NCBI GenBank assembly: GCA_035236585.1
Contig: CP141135.1
Coordinates: forward strand, 4,994,001-5,058,000
DNA: 64,000 nucleotides
Direction of reading: 5' to 3'
From: Warburgia ugandensis
Taxonomy: Eukaryota > Streptophyta > Magnoliopsida > Canellales > Canellaceae
Below the pieces are notes generated by a model. The model searched no databases. It had not been told where the DNA came from and saw only the letters and a program-made list of their open reading frames with translations. Of the stretch, positions 1 through 13,372 are shown piece by piece; position 1 is the stretch's first letter, and the number at the start of each line of letters is the position of its first letter. The translations under genes were made by a program, and so were the position numbers.

Positions 1-45
1 ACTATTGACCCTTATGGTCTGCTCCTTTCTCGGATCCTTGCTCTT
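1..45 (+). mobile_element. Au-type SINE fragment (3' part)
   Basis: ACTATTGACCCTTATGGTCT matches the middle of the Au SINE copies seen elsewhere in this window. The start is cut by the window edge and the end is degraded. Confidence 0.5.
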
Positions 46-700
46 TTTCTCGGATGGATAACATTGAGAGTACATCTAATTTGACATATTGGTAAAAGAA
101 GACCTCTAATCTGAACTTTTTATGTCAGAAGACACTAAATTCCGCTACATGTGGTAGAGGCTGGCCTTTATTTTCAAATATAATCATTCATGATGGTTGA
201 TTTTTCTGTTGATGACGTGTTTTACAATATGCCAATAAGAGGTCTTCCTCTTTCTTTTAATCTATTTATCATTGGATCCTTTGCTTAGAAATTCGACCCA
301 CTTGCTGCAACTTGATGCCATCCATCATCAATTTCGCATTACCATTTTTAGTTTTTGCTTATTTTGATCGTTTCATTTTATTTTGGATGCATGAAACTGT
401 GGAACCGTTTGGATGACTCAACCCAGTCATCTATCTGATTGTTCCGATTTGATGTCTACTAGTTCAAAAAACATTGATTGAATGATTCTAGCACGATGAT
501 TGGATAGTTATAGCATCCTTTAGGAGTTGAATTTAGACCCAAATTTATACAATATAATCCGTTCCTTCCTGTGAGCAACGATACAAAAAGACACTAGAAT
601 CATCCAATCTGCATGCCATTTGAACTGCTAAACTTTTAAGGCCCGGGAAATAAGATGAATCATCCTTTGCAGAATGAAAGGAGAGAATCATGTCGGTTAC

Positions 701-915
701 CTTTGGGCTACAAGATCAGTGTACCCTATTACATGAATATCTTTCCCAGGGAGCTTGAAAATTTGATTGCTTGACCAGATCCTGAAAGTACCCATCTCAT
801 AAACAGTCTTCTTATCAATTGGACGGTTAGGATAGTCTAACCATATACATCTCTGAGATATTGGGGGTCCTGAGCCATCCAGAGCTGACCAGCAGATAAA
901 AGAGTCCATAAAACC
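701..915 (-). other. Unidentified exon-like open segment
   Basis: Read on the minus strand, an ATGAACAG acceptor-like site at 916 opens a 215-nt frame without stops, closed by CCAAAG|GTAACC. The peptide has ordinary soluble-protein composition (for example RCIWLDYPNRPIDKKTVYEM and FRIWSSNQIFKLPGKDIHVI). I do not recognise it and no neighbouring exon was found on either side, so it may be a lone captured exon, part of a gene cut by the window edge, or chance. Confidence 0.3.
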
Positions 916-1111
916 CTGTTCATGTAAGGTGGAAATCCACTACACTCGACAAACTTTGATCTTAATCTGACATGCTAGTTAGGCATCGATGACAAAATAT
1001 CTTTGTGATAATATCAAGATGCAAAGGATATCCACACTCCTTGTTTTGTTAAGGCGATCGCTATTTCCTCTATACTGCTCCCTTTGGCTTTTATATGTAC
1101 AGATTATAGAA

Positions 1112-1116
1112 TCACT
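1112..1116. repeat. Target-site duplication ATCAC, left copy
   Basis: Identical to 4730-4734 on the other side of the element. Five base pairs is the usual length for LTR retroelement integration. Confidence 0.55.
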
Positions 1117-4100
1117 GTAATGGCCCATATTTTTAAGAAATAAATAAATATTATATTTATAAATTATAAAAAAATTTAAGTCAATTGTTGACTGCTATAG
1201 TGTAAAAGCAAGTTAAAATGAAGCTTAAACAAAAAGTATCAATCTTTTGTCGATTGTTTTTTAATGTAATTGTACTAAAATTTCCTACGATATGAAGGCA
1301 AATGTGTTTGATGGATTGTTAGATGATAAGCATGTGATAATAGTTGAGTATTTTGATACAAAGTTAACACATGATTTGTGAATGCATACTAGAGTTGAAA
1401 TTTCTGTGATATATTATCTTGATATGGATGCATGGCGCAATTACATGTTATAATTGAGTTTTTCTTAAATTTTAATTTAGTATTGAGGCATGATGTAGTG
1501 ATTGAGATTAAAACCATGTTTTCTTGATTTTTAGTTAGGGAATTTATGCATAATTCATATGGTTATGTACAAATCAAAAAAATTTCTTTTTAGATCTAGG
1601 ATATTTTGCATGATCTTTTTATCTTATATAATTAGTTCTTTCCTTGATCTTCTTTTTGGGGTATTAACATATAAAACAGAAATGGACGGTTGGGATCAAA
1701 ATTTGGCTTTTTATTTCAGTATTGAAAATTGACGCATAATACTCTTTTTGAGTCATATTTCACTAGGGATTCATTAATTGCATGGAAAAAATAAAAATAA
1801 AAATCTAACTGATAAAATTCTGCACACATGTGGCGTTTCGAACAGCATAAAAGTTCATTAAATTTAAACTCAGGTGAATAAAGCTATGATCGTGACAGCT
1901 GCATCATATGCGTGTTGCTGGAATAATAAGATGTAATTGCATGGGCACATCCGCAAAGTATATAACTTGAAGCAGCCTGCCACCAATCAATTGCATGACT
2001 ATAAAAGATATTGCTGGGATCAAGCATATAGTATCAAACTATACTCAAGAACAAAGCGAGATGGCTAGTACCTGAGCACATAGAGTTCTAGATTGGGTTC
2101 TAATACTCGGCAATTTGGATCTGAAAATATGCTTTAGAATATTAAGTGTTAGACCGTATTTTGACATAAACTATGCATTAGTTTAAGTATTACCACATCT
2201 TGCAGTAGATCCCATAGTAAACATTTGATGATTTAGTAATATATATAACTCTGATTTATGTGAGATGCACCAAGCCATCCTTGGAGTGTGGTGCGTTGGA
2301 TTATACCAACTGCATTATGCACCAAGTGATACTAAAGAACATTTCATGCATTGGATAGACGTTGAACACTAAGCATTGATTATTAAATACACATGCAAAT
2401 AGTGAAATTTGAGTAATAGTCTAACGCATAAATATAGAACGATGATCACTTGTAAACATTTATTTAATAATAGGAACACATGTCATCTTGGATTTGATAA
2501 ACATTCCATAATTTAAGTTAAATTCATGCATGAAATATTTTGGACAATATTTAAACATTGAGAGTTAAACTAAGTTCATGCGTGCTGGATATTAAGCATT
2601 GGCCCATAGTTTTACACATGAATATTATACTATGCCTTGTGCTCTTTGTACAACTAATATAATATCAAATGTAAAATACATAAGCACAAACAATCAAGAC
2701 ATAAAATTGATGATCTGCATTGGCGTGGTATGACGCATTATTATGAAGTGCCTCATCAAGCACTTGACGATCTGCTCTAGCCTTGATAATCTCACCATGT
2801 ATCTAGTCAACTATAAAGACCCAGTTTATTGACATAAATCAGCCGCAACATTTTCTAGTAATTTGTAGGGTGTGGCGTACTGGACTCAAACTAGCATTAT
2901 TCATGCGATTAGATTAGAGGACTTCACATCTTACGATCTGTTATTGTATGGTGCAAAACACCAAGTAGCCTAGCACTGATCAGTTGTATAACAATTATCA
3001 GTCTAGTTAGAAACAAACACAATGCATTGAACATTCAAATAAAGACAAGGACACGATGTCATGTGGCATAATATTAGTCATGCATATGACTTAGAATTGT
3101 TCTAAATAAGAGATCATGCCATGAAACCAACCAACCGAACTTAAGATTGGGAATATTAAACATTACGTATGAAACAAGTATCTAACAACGTATAGAATGA
3201 CGATGCATTAAATATAATAAAATATTATAGACAAAAAATAAAAAATAAAAATAAATAAATTAAGTCATCATCACGGGATAACATATAGGCTGCTTATAAT
3301 CAATTGAACTATGTTGCCGTGCTTGGTTATATCTACAGCATCAAAATGCACTTATAATTATTTAGAATAATGCTTATTTTATAAATAATTATAAAATTAC
3401 GTACTGTGACCTTGCAACTAGTCTAATGTGTGGACATTATTTGATAAAGCATGAATATATATAGTTCCCTTAGAATTGATTTTGTCCTCCTTTTTATTTA
3501 TATATAGTAATTGTAATAATTTATTTATTATCAAGAAAATTGTGTAAATTCGCATTCTGGTTTGCTTTGAAAGTATATTTGATATTATGCATTAAAATAT
3601 TGACATTCTATTTGATTAACCTTAGAGGTTATACATATGTTTTGTACTAGCAAGAATAACAAATCTATACACTTTTTTTTTTTTTTTTTTTTTTTTTTAT
3701 GAATTCACATTTCTGGGCAATTTAATTTGACTAAGAAATCAAGAAACTCTTAAGAGTTGATCCTGGCTCAGGGATGTTATGTCAAATCCCATGGTTGCTA
3801 TATTAGGGAGTTAGTTGGTCACTGACTTCTTAATAGGTACCAGCCTATAATCAGCATGTTTGTTGAGGGTATGTTACATAGGGAGGACTACCCTTGTATA
3901 AGATTGATCCGGCTATCCCATGTAGTCGGTGTAGTTAGTGTAGTACCCACTAACGAGCGCAGGTTGAAACTTTGGTTTTGCTGCGTGTATAGTCAACCTT
4001 ATATTTTGTTTGGATATGCTAGTGCTTGTGGTAGGACACTAAGTGCCAATCAGTTATAGATTTATCATGGGATGGATTGATTGATGAATTAATCACTCAA

Positions 4101-4729
4101 AGAATGTGGATTGAATTTAACTCAGACCTTTATATGCCTTGGATATGAATTGTATTATCCAATGTTATGTTATTTTGATTATTACATAACTGGTTGATAT
4201 GAATTGAGAGATTGCAAAGTGACAATGACATGTTTGATAGTACATGTATACGTTTAAAAAAATAAAAAAACTTGCATAGCAAGATTTTTAGAGTTTTTTG
4301 CTAGGTTTAGATTTTATACTGGGTAATTTATACTACTCACCAAACCACCCTACAGGTGAAAGGCAGAAGGAAAAGCTTAATATTGACGCGCAGGAAGTTG
4401 AGGGAACTTGGAGTTTCAAAGTATGAAGACTAGAAAACAGTTTTATTTTATTTAAAGACTTTAGAAAATTTGTAATAAATTGTAGCATTTGAAATTGTGA
4501 TTTAGCTTAGTAGTGTTTGGGCTTTGACTAGTAGGATTTTGACTAGCTGAAAAGGTTAATCTATTACTTTGATATATATTGTGGAGTTTTATTTGACGTC
4601 TTAGGCTTGAAGAAGCAGTTAAACTTTATTATTATATGTAGAGTAAAATATAAATAAATAAATGATAGATCCTGACAAGATTTTCATAAATATTTAGAAA
4701 ATCTATTTATAAAAGCCCAGGACATCACA
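1117..4729 (+). mobile_element. Solo-LTR-like element, TG...CA ends, 5-bp target duplication
   Basis: Begins TGTAATGGCCC and ends AGGACATCACA. It is flanked by the exact direct repeat ATCAC (1112-1116 and 4730-4734). The end sequence resembles that of the second long element in this window (TATAAAAGCCCAGGACATCACA here, a close relative there). There is no internal primer-binding site, no second copy of the end, and no gag/pol. The simplest reading is one very long LTR left by LTR-LTR recombination; a non-coding LARD-type element is the alternative. It includes a T29-like homopolymer at about 3671-3699. Confidence 0.55.
3671..3699. repeat. Poly-T tract
   Basis: About 29 T in a row inside the first solo-LTR-like element. 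Could be the reverse-strand tail of a truncated retroposon, but nothing upstream supports one. Confidence 0.8.
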
Positions 4730-5032
4730 ATCACAGACACCAAAACAAGTAGTGCAGATGTTATCTCCTTGTAATAATCAGAAATACTACTTTCTTGATC
4801 GGATGACATGGAAATAGTACATTGTTTGTCATAAGATTGTATTAATCTGCAGGGAATCAGAACAAAATTTTCAGTAATCAGTAAAAGGATGAAAAGTTAG
4901 TGGTGAACTGACTTCTTCCACTTCTAAACCAGCAAGTATTTGAGCTGGATCAGAAGGAAGAAAGACATGATGGGCATTCCCCTAGTCTGCTGATGGCTCT
5001 CATAAAGAATGTCTAGCTGTTTCAGTATGTCT

Positions 5033-8000
5033 TCAGAGCTCTCCATCTACTACCACCCACATTACTGCATATGATAAAAAAGAATCTGTCATTAGTTAAG
5101 ACCTGAAGAAAATGTAACCCAACAGAATCTTATGTTTATTCGCTTGTCATGGCTGAACTCCGAAGAGCGATGGTATCAGTGGATAGTGCTCTCAGTTCTT
5201 AATCTAGTGGCACCATTTCTAGAACACAGTGGTAATAAGAAAATCCCCAGATAAAAAGGATTCAGTTTGGAATTTACAAATTTTTTTCATCCTTTTGGTG
5301 TGTTTTGCTGAAATTTATACAGGTAGATGTTTATAGTGTTAGTTTAGTTCCTCCCAGCAAGTTCAATGGCTGAACCATGTACTAACACCCCAATTTCAAG
5401 AAGTCGACCAGTGTAATTCCAAGTTACAGTGTCTTACATTAAGCCACTAAAGCACCAGTGCATTCAGTACGATGGTTGAATAAGTTTTAATAAGATGATG
5501 GAAATGTTAATCTCAAGTACAACAATAGGGAGTCATACCACTTAAGAGTTTACATCTTCATTATGAGTTGATGTTCAAAGCCTTATAGCTCTTGAAAATC
5601 CTTCTGGTGATTTGCAATTGCCTGTAAATTTCAAGTAAGAGAATAGGCAATAATGCCAAACACTCTTATATCCCATCTTCTGATGTTCAAAGAACGCACT
5701 GTTCTTGAAAATCCTTCTAAACAGACAAAAAATAGTTATCATAGCCACAAGAAAGATGGTTACAACCAAAAGTATTGTCCTTCTGTTGCTTTTTCATCTT
5801 TCATCCTCTGCATTCTTTTTCAATTGGTAGAAGTTGGGCAGCCCTGGTGCATGAAGCTCCCTTCCTAAACAGATGTTTTGCTTAAGAGTGCCATCAGTTA
5901 AAGATAACTAGTGCCAACTATTTTGGAGGTCCGAGAAGATTGATCCAAGCATTCAACAGGATGGACAGTTTTAGCTTCTGCGTTTCAGTCGCACAGAGGA
6001 TTTAAGCTTTCAAGTATTTTATGTGTGCTTACAAGCTAATATCTGTGTAGTAATATTTCTTTTACCATCATAATGTCATTTAGCCAATGATGAGCATGTC
6101 AAGTTTCCATGACCACTATTTGAGCCATGCCTGTGTTAAACATAGACATATTGCCTCCCACATACAACTGTTTAGTATCTGATTTTACTGTCTTAGTTTT
6201 AGTGCGTGAGTACCTTGTCAGGCTGCAATGTCTGCTGAGATCTTCACATAACACGTTCTTCACTTCTCTTGTTCTAACAGATCCCTTCTTTATTAAGTCA
6301 GCTAACTGCAAGTACAAGTTGACAAACTGAACTATCATATTGACAAACAGCATAGCAGTTCAGGTTGATGGAAAATAAGAAAATCATGTTTCTCAAATCT
6401 CATAAATTCTAACTGAAGCAAATGATGAAATTTGCAAACCCACTTAGTTTTAAGAGGCCATTGACATGAAAATGCATGGGCTCCAATGGACTGACTTGTT
6501 ACAATTTTTAATTAAGAGAATCTCAATTCCAATTCCATTCTAACCCAACAAAACTTGCATTAACGGCAAACCTTTTATGGCATTAAAGAAACATGCAGGG
6601 AAGTCATCCGCTGCCAGACGAGGATTAACTTGGATGAATCAACAACCAGGGTTACATAGCTTTGCCATGTTCAAATGTATTTATTTCTTTAACACCAGAA
6701 ATGAACATTTTCGTTTCATTTTAAGGAAACCAATTTCAGTGCTTTTTACACTAAGAAGCGAGTATTCTCATTTCATTAGAAGGAATATAAAAGAAATAAA
6801 GCCCTCGATAATGGCAAAAAATTTATCATTAATGATAAACAGAAGCATACTGAAATTAGTAAAGTATGGAGATATGTGGTACAGTGAAGGAGCATGTTTA
6901 ATGGGTTTTTGCAGGAAATTACCCTAAGACCTTTCCAGGAAAGCACTATATCAATTGGTAGAAATTATTCATTTAGCTATAGATGGTAAATTGATCATCT
7001 CCTTTAGCTTTCTGGATCTAAAGCATATTCTCCTATAAGTTCAGGCATTTTACTCCTCTTGATATCTTCTTATGCTACTAATCCATTGGTATAATTTCTT
7101 TGAAGAGTTCATTCCAACCAAACTTAGCTTCTTCATACCTTTTTCTATCAAGAAAATAAGTTTCTTTTCTGAAGTTGCAAAACAGATCTCAGAAGTAGAA
7201 ATACAAAGAAGAGAAGAAAATTTAGCAATATCTAAATGGGGGAAAAAGCAGAGTAACTCAACTTATCTTCTGTTTCCTCCAGCAACCTATGCCAACAGAA
7301 GTAAAAAGTTAGGATAGGGAGTATCTGTAGTCAAGGGGCTGCTGTGACTTGCACAGCCAATAGTAACACATTGTAAACAACATTTAGAATTTCATCATGG
7401 TCTTTAGGCTTTATTGTGCATAGGCTGCATTAGATTTCTGTACATGATTCAAAAGTTGTTAGGATAGTTATGTGAATTGCAATCTCAGCCAACCCAGAGT
7501 CTAGCAATAACGAAACATGTAAGTCCCAGAACTACGCCACCTTTATATGTCTCTCAATCAAGTTGATGATTGAGTCTAGAAAGAACTCTCTAATCCTAGA
7601 GCAACATATCATTTCAATTAATGTTTCGTCAGCACCTAGGAAGGTTGCTAACAAGCCTCTGCTCCAGCAGTTAGCTAAAAGTTGTTTTCGGGTCATTGAC
7701 TGTGGATTATTGCTTTTGCAATATCTGAATGTGCATGTTGGCTGTTGGCATGGTTTTGGGCTACTAGATATCCAATGTTGGACCAATCACTCTGTGATCC
7801 CAAATCCCATTGAATAAGAATGGGTCCCTCATGGCTACAATGAGGTTGCAACCTACCATAGCATTCTGCACCTATATTGTCTAGATGGATTTCTACCTTT
7901 CAGCTTGGCGTTGATGTTTAGGGTGCTTAAATTTGTTTTCCTTGTATAATGTGTTTCTCCTTCAATAACTTGTTCAAAATAAAAAGGCAAAAATAGAACA

Positions 8001-9878
8001 CTAGCTGCAAAATTACAACTATAACGTTTAGCAACTAAAAAACACCAGCATATCTAGAAATAGGTAGATCATATGAAAAACAGAGAATGTAGATACTCTT
8101 ATAGCTTACCTTTCACAATAAGTAGATATAGCTTTTGAATGTGCCTTGGCTTCTTGCTTATCTATCATGACATGAAAACAACAGCTTTGCAGAAAATCCC
8201 TTGAAGGCTTAACATTAAGTTTGGTAAAACAAAGATTCCTTTCAATGAACCAACACAGAACTCGGAATGTACATACCAGTTACAAAGTCCCCAAATTCAA
8301 CTTCTTTGTGGTTGCATCTAATGGCAAGAAAGCATTACATCTTGCTGTTAAAGAAAAGATTTGAATTTACTTCATATGAATGAGGTTGTCATCCAATGAA
8401 GAGATTAAAGAACAACTTTTAAATTTTTTCATACTAGTGAAGTTGGTATTCATCAAGAAAAAGGAGAGTGATTTTACTCTGAAGTCACTTGATTGCTTCT
8501 GTGTAAAATTCAACGATAATAACGGACTAAGTTGCATATGTAATAATCTTCCTAGTCGGTTTTCCTAGCAGTCCTCTATCTTCTATCATATCATAAATTT
8601 GTTTCTAATCTAACAAAATCAGAATCGCAGGTAGCATAACTAGGGAAAACCACTTTCAAGTAGTTTTTTTACTGTCTAGAATTGAAAAGTTTGTGGAAAG
8701 ATAACCCCTTGACCAAGGAGATTGGCTCCAGGGAAAGGTACCTTGACAAGAGTATAATCCTGCATTTTTTTCACAGAGGCCATCCAAGAGCTCAACAACT
8801 CTCAACTCGCTGACCCTAGTTAAAGTACATAGTTAATGTTAGTCATAGACACCTGTACAAATGGTAGACAACATGAAAAATGGCTTCAATGACTTCAGTA
8901 TTCACCAACAGAAAGTAGCTGGAAGTTTTACTTTTGCATGATAAATCAGATACAGCATAGTGGAAAAAGGAATTTCTGAGATACAGATGTGTATAATCTA
9001 ATAAGATAAGAAGACAAGATTTTGAGATGTACTTAGTAAGCTAGATCTAATTAGACATTACAAATTTGATTCCTGATCATTCAGCAAGACAACATGGGTA
9101 CCTGTAATCAATCACTTTGCCTTCACGTTGGCCTTTAGAGTTAAAACAGTTTCGCATATCCAAATGGTTTCTGGGTTTCTCCTACAAAACATGCAATGAT
9201 AATGATATTACGGGATACAGTTCTTCAACAAATTGCAATTCAAGAACTAGTGGAGAATGGGAGTAGAATATGGCAAAAACTGATGTTGTTACAATTGGTT
9301 TGAGACATGTAACTTCTGTTTCCATCTAATCTTTGAGATTCGAGCATCTAATTTGGTTCACATTAGCAATTGAACCTTACTGGATTTTGTTTTGATTCAA
9401 ATGCTTAAGCCCACACAAGAGATAGTATGGTACGGCCAGCAAATATCAAGAAGTGAATGTATCCATATTGAATTTAGAACTTGCATCTAAATTTCTGATT
9501 GAATATTCAACAATATAGACATTTTTCTTAACCATTCACCTACTTTCAAGGTACATTCCTGGGGAAACTATGATGGGGAGGATAGAGATAGACAGCAAGG
9601 CAATTGACAGAAGAGAGTTAATTGACTTAATTCTAATAATGTTTATGTCCATTTTTTAGTATAAAGATAAACTAGATAACCTCAAAAGTGTCAATGGATG
9701 GACTGCATGTTTCACTGGCAAAATTAAATAAAGATAGCATTAAGATTCAGCAGTATTCCAGAATTATACATGCTCCATGTTGCAGCTTTAGCAACTAATA
9801 GTAAAGATAAGAAAAAAAATGGTGGAAGAACATGGTGGTAAGATCCCTTACAAGAGAAAGCTCAACTTCGATCTCTGC
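5033..9878 (-). pseudogene. CNPY / MIR-interacting saposin-like protein gene, decayed
   Basis: Recognisable exons on the minus strand: 9878-9852 (AEIEVELSL), 9181-9102 (EKPRNHLDMR then GQREGKVIDYR), 8815-8742 (VSELRVVELLDGLCEK), 8317-8277 (relic of the next exon), 8161-8110 (DKQEAKAHSKAISTYCE), 7286-7263 (RLLEETED), 6305-6214 (LADLIKKGSVRTREVKNVLC), 5064-5033 (ends DGEL, stop). This order matches the plant ER-resident DUF3456/CNPY-like family (Arabidopsis At1g42480 type), whose members carry a signal peptide, conserved cysteines and an ER-retention tail. Defects: an A7 run in the third exon shifts frame so MQDYTLVK is lost; the 8317-8277 exon is out of frame within itself; the RLLEETED exon has a weakened donor; the DGEL tail is out of frame with its upstream exon; and I find no signal-peptide/CxxC exon up to 11.9 kb. 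The A7 run alone could be a sequencing error, but not the whole set. Confidence 0.75.
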
Positions 9879-12375
9879 CTGCGAATCGTTCAGTATGAGG
9901 TCCCAGATTCATCTATCAGAGAATTCCTCACATTATTCCCAATAAATTTATAAATAACATATTTGGAACTGTAGCTTCTAAATAATCTCCAATCTACTAC
10001 TTTCTATATCAGAAAAATATGGGCATGACAGTGTACAATCTAATGGTACAAATTGCAGCATATAGGAAGAAATCGAGAATGAAATATAATATTGTGTACA
10101 ATGCAATATCCATCTGACAATTCCCAGGCAAAGGATCTGCTGAAACTTATATTTAAACACGAACTGCTTTCATTACTAACCCACACCAGAAAGTCATTCC
10201 CTACTGGAACTTTATTTTCATTTGGGACCTGAACCTGATCTGAAGCTGGTGATCATTTGCAATGAACAGCCTTAGTTTTGGCAACCCAAACTATCATATT
10301 AAGTAGCTGTCAGCTGTTCCCCACAAAAGGAACTTGAGAAGTATGAAGAGTCAGAAAGTGGAAACCAGAAAGAGCCAATGTGTACTCTGAACCTTAAAGT
10401 CTGGAACTCAAGCAACCTAATCACTGATCTGGCATGTTCTTCAGTACCAATTGCTCGAAACTCAAAAAATATTTGATTGGCACTGGTTTTGCCATTAGAA
10501 CCCACAGCACATTTTAGCAATCTTGGATACTGTAACTTTTACATTACAGTTTCTGTGTCAAAAAAGCCTAAATAAGAAAAACAGTGTAGGAGCCACGAAT
10601 ATCATTGGGCAGGTTTAGTGGAAAAATCCACAGACCGTGACCTACTCCATACGCATGAAGTGCTGTTTCGTTTTCTTTAAACGGTAAGGAATGTGTATCA
10701 ACAAAAACAGTTAGAAGAGAGAGCCTAAGCATATAAAAAGCACACTTATAGCGATGGCTCATTGGTATCATATGGCAGAAAATGAATAAACCGCAATGAC
10801 TTGTAGCTGAAGGGCACTCATCATTGGACCAAACAGTAACCTAAGGCAATTGAGACAGGTATACTTTCTAGATTTAAACCAGAGAACTCTGGAGCTCATA
10901 TGATTGTAGCCAGTCCACAATCACCCAAATCAAATGGGCAACATAAAATACTTCACCAACTAGTGGTTCATTACACCACCAATCACTACAGAAAATGTCC
11001 AACGAAACATTGCCTGAAACTTTTTCACCGATTTTGAACTGTCCAAACTCTGAAGAACATCATTTAAACCATGAAAATCAAATTTATATTGTTCGAAAAA
11101 TTCTACACCAACATGGAAAACAGGGCAGGTTTTCCATATTCTATACATTTACATTGTTGATATTTCCAGGTTAAATAGAAAATAAGCCTAGCACTGAAAA
11201 GGAAAAAACCATATATGCCAACAGCAATCCTAGATAAATTCCATATCAAACATCACGGTCTAAACCACATTCCTCACTTTTCCTAGCTACATTATATGGC
11301 AAAACGTGAATATATCATCATGATCAAGACCTTATTCCAAATAGGGATCGGCAAAATGTGAATGTATAATAAGCAAAACAAATAGGAAATCAATGGTTTC
11401 GTAGGGACTAATAAACGGGGAAAAAGGTACCCAGTTCCTTGAGAAACCAACATAGAAATTAAACCCATTGAAAATAAGCAACAAAAAGGTCAAACAGTCA
11501 TTTCCTCGCCAAACTAACAGAAAATTGTTTCCATTTGACAAACCCAGCAAACCGTTGCTACTAGAAACTGATGCACAAATATGTTACTGACATCAATGTC
11601 AGAACAAAGAACAAAAAAAACCCAGCAGCTTGACCAGATCAATACCAACTAGTAGGAAGAATTTTCCCAACAATCTCAATGCGCAAACTAATTAACCAAT
11701 AATTAAAGAAAAATCTCAAGTTCAAGAATGACGGAATAGAATTGTAAAACGTGCCCCCACCGTTAGATGCTACAGTTAAAAATTATTAGCTATTATGGGC
11801 CTCACACTAACGTGATGTAAGGAATAAACAATCATCAGTAGTCACCTCCTACCATTTTATCAATTCCACCGTCTGCGCAACAAACATCACGGTGATGCAG
11901 ATAATCTCTTTGCTCCAATGGTGTGGCAAGAGTTGGGACCCACAAAATTTGTATTTATCTTGGGTATAGAACTTGATCTGTATTGTTTGATAATTGATGT
12001 TTTGATCAAACATGTAACTTTTCGAGTCCTTTTTTTTTGGGGGGGGCCTTTTTCAAAAGAAACAAAAAATTACAAAGCAAATCAGTCAAACACTTCAAAA
12101 TCTAATCTCCAGCTAAACAGCAATTAAATCCTGGGACCAATTGTATTCCAGGGGAGATGCCAGAGTTATCTGAAACCAGCTGGGCTAGATGTTGTTAGCT
12201 TTTCAAGTAGTTACTTAATATTGGGTCCATTTGCCTTGTGTTGTCCCAAACTAAAGAGCTGCTAAGGCACGACACAGACCATGGGCACTGAATTTGTTCC
12301 CTTCTTTTCGCAAGCTAAAACATAGTAAAAACGATTGGAATAAGCTGTCGGGCTTTGTTATTCACATTCCAAGCA
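9879..12375. other. Intergenic, nothing recognised
   Basis: AT-rich, without splice-consistent coding blocks. I looked here for the missing signal-peptide and CxxC exon of the CNPY-like pseudogene and did not find it. Confidence 0.6.
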
Positions 12376-13095
12376 GCCTTATTGAATGCTGGGCATATGC
12401 TGCCAGGCCAAGTCCCGGAAAATGCACCTGCTCTTGTTTCGCAACAGTTAAAGCTGCTTTCTGTTCTGTGTGGAACTTCTAAACACCTTAGGCTTTTCAA
12501 GCATACAGTTATATTTCCTTAAGCACTTCACATGTCAGTATAAGCCACGGATTAGCTCTCGGCATGGTGCAGTGGTTGATATGGGATGTAGCACGGAACA
12601 ATCATGTCATCAACTTCTTGATTTCATACAAGAGATTTTCAATTCATCATCTACCGGGAACATGACCCAGAAGATGAGTGGTTCGGATTACTAACCATCT
12701 TGGCCGCATATAATACATTTAGTTGCGAAAATAGTACAGGATCAAACACTAACCCTTAATCTCTGTCATAAAATAGCATTTAAACACATAGCAAAAGCGG
12801 TGAATCAAATTTAGCTCGGCATGGTAGATACATGTTTGGATTTTCTGCACTTTGACATGGTGCTAAATTTGATGATATGACATAAAGCACCTAGAATCTT
12901 GCTTTGTATATAACTTTTCACATCAATTCCCTTAGTAGATTCCCACCGAATGCTTTGAAGTTGCTGCTTGACGATGAAATGCCCGTGCTGCTCTTTGCTT
13001 TTACCAGCTCAAGGAATTCTTTGACTGCTGAAGCTTTGAATTGTATGATCTTTCAAGCTCCTCCTGAACACACAGCAAATACATTACAGAACTAA
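12376..13095 (+). pseudogene. Fragmented coding-like relics of an unknown gene
   Basis: Three coherent peptide blocks on the plus strand in different frames: 12377-12526 (NAGHMLPGQVPENAPALVSQ, QQLKLLSVLCGTSKHLRLF), about 12545-12692 (RHGAVVDMGCSTEQSCHQLL, DFIQEIFNSSSTGN), and 12950-13095 (PNALKLLLDDEMPVLLFAFT, TAEALNCMIFQAPPEHTANT, then a stop). The leucine-rich helical look suggests one alpha-helical repeat protein broken by frameshifts, but I cannot name the family. The three blocks may not share a parent. Confidence 0.3.
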
Positions 13096-13185
13096 CAATT
13101 AGCGAGACTAGTTAGTGGTTTTCCTTTCATATTTGTTTCAGTTTTGTTCTTCTTTTTTTTTTTGAATGATGTTATTGTTTCAATT

Positions 13186-13358
13186 GAAGGGCAGCCCCGG
13201 CACACGAAGCTCCCACCTATGCGGGGTCCAGGGAAGGGGCAGACCACAAAGGCCTATAGTAGGCAGCCTTACCTTGTATTTTTACAAGTCTGTTTCCACA
13301 CCTTGAACCCATGACTTCAAGGTCATATGACGACAACTTTTACTGTTGCGCCAAAGCT
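13186..13358 (-). mobile_element. Au SINE
   Basis: Full-length type, reverse orientation, with the tRNA-like head (GGCGCAA, box B about 13300-13320) and a CT-rich end. Flanked by the 14-bp direct repeat TTATTGTTTCRATT (13172-13185, 13359-13372). Confidence 0.8.
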
Positions 13359-13372
13359 TTATTGTTTCGATT

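Noticed and set aside
6577-6927. 116-codon plus-strand frame
   Set aside because: It lies within the CNPY-like pseudogene's introns on the other strand, has no domain-like pattern, and shows no splice or codon-usage support.
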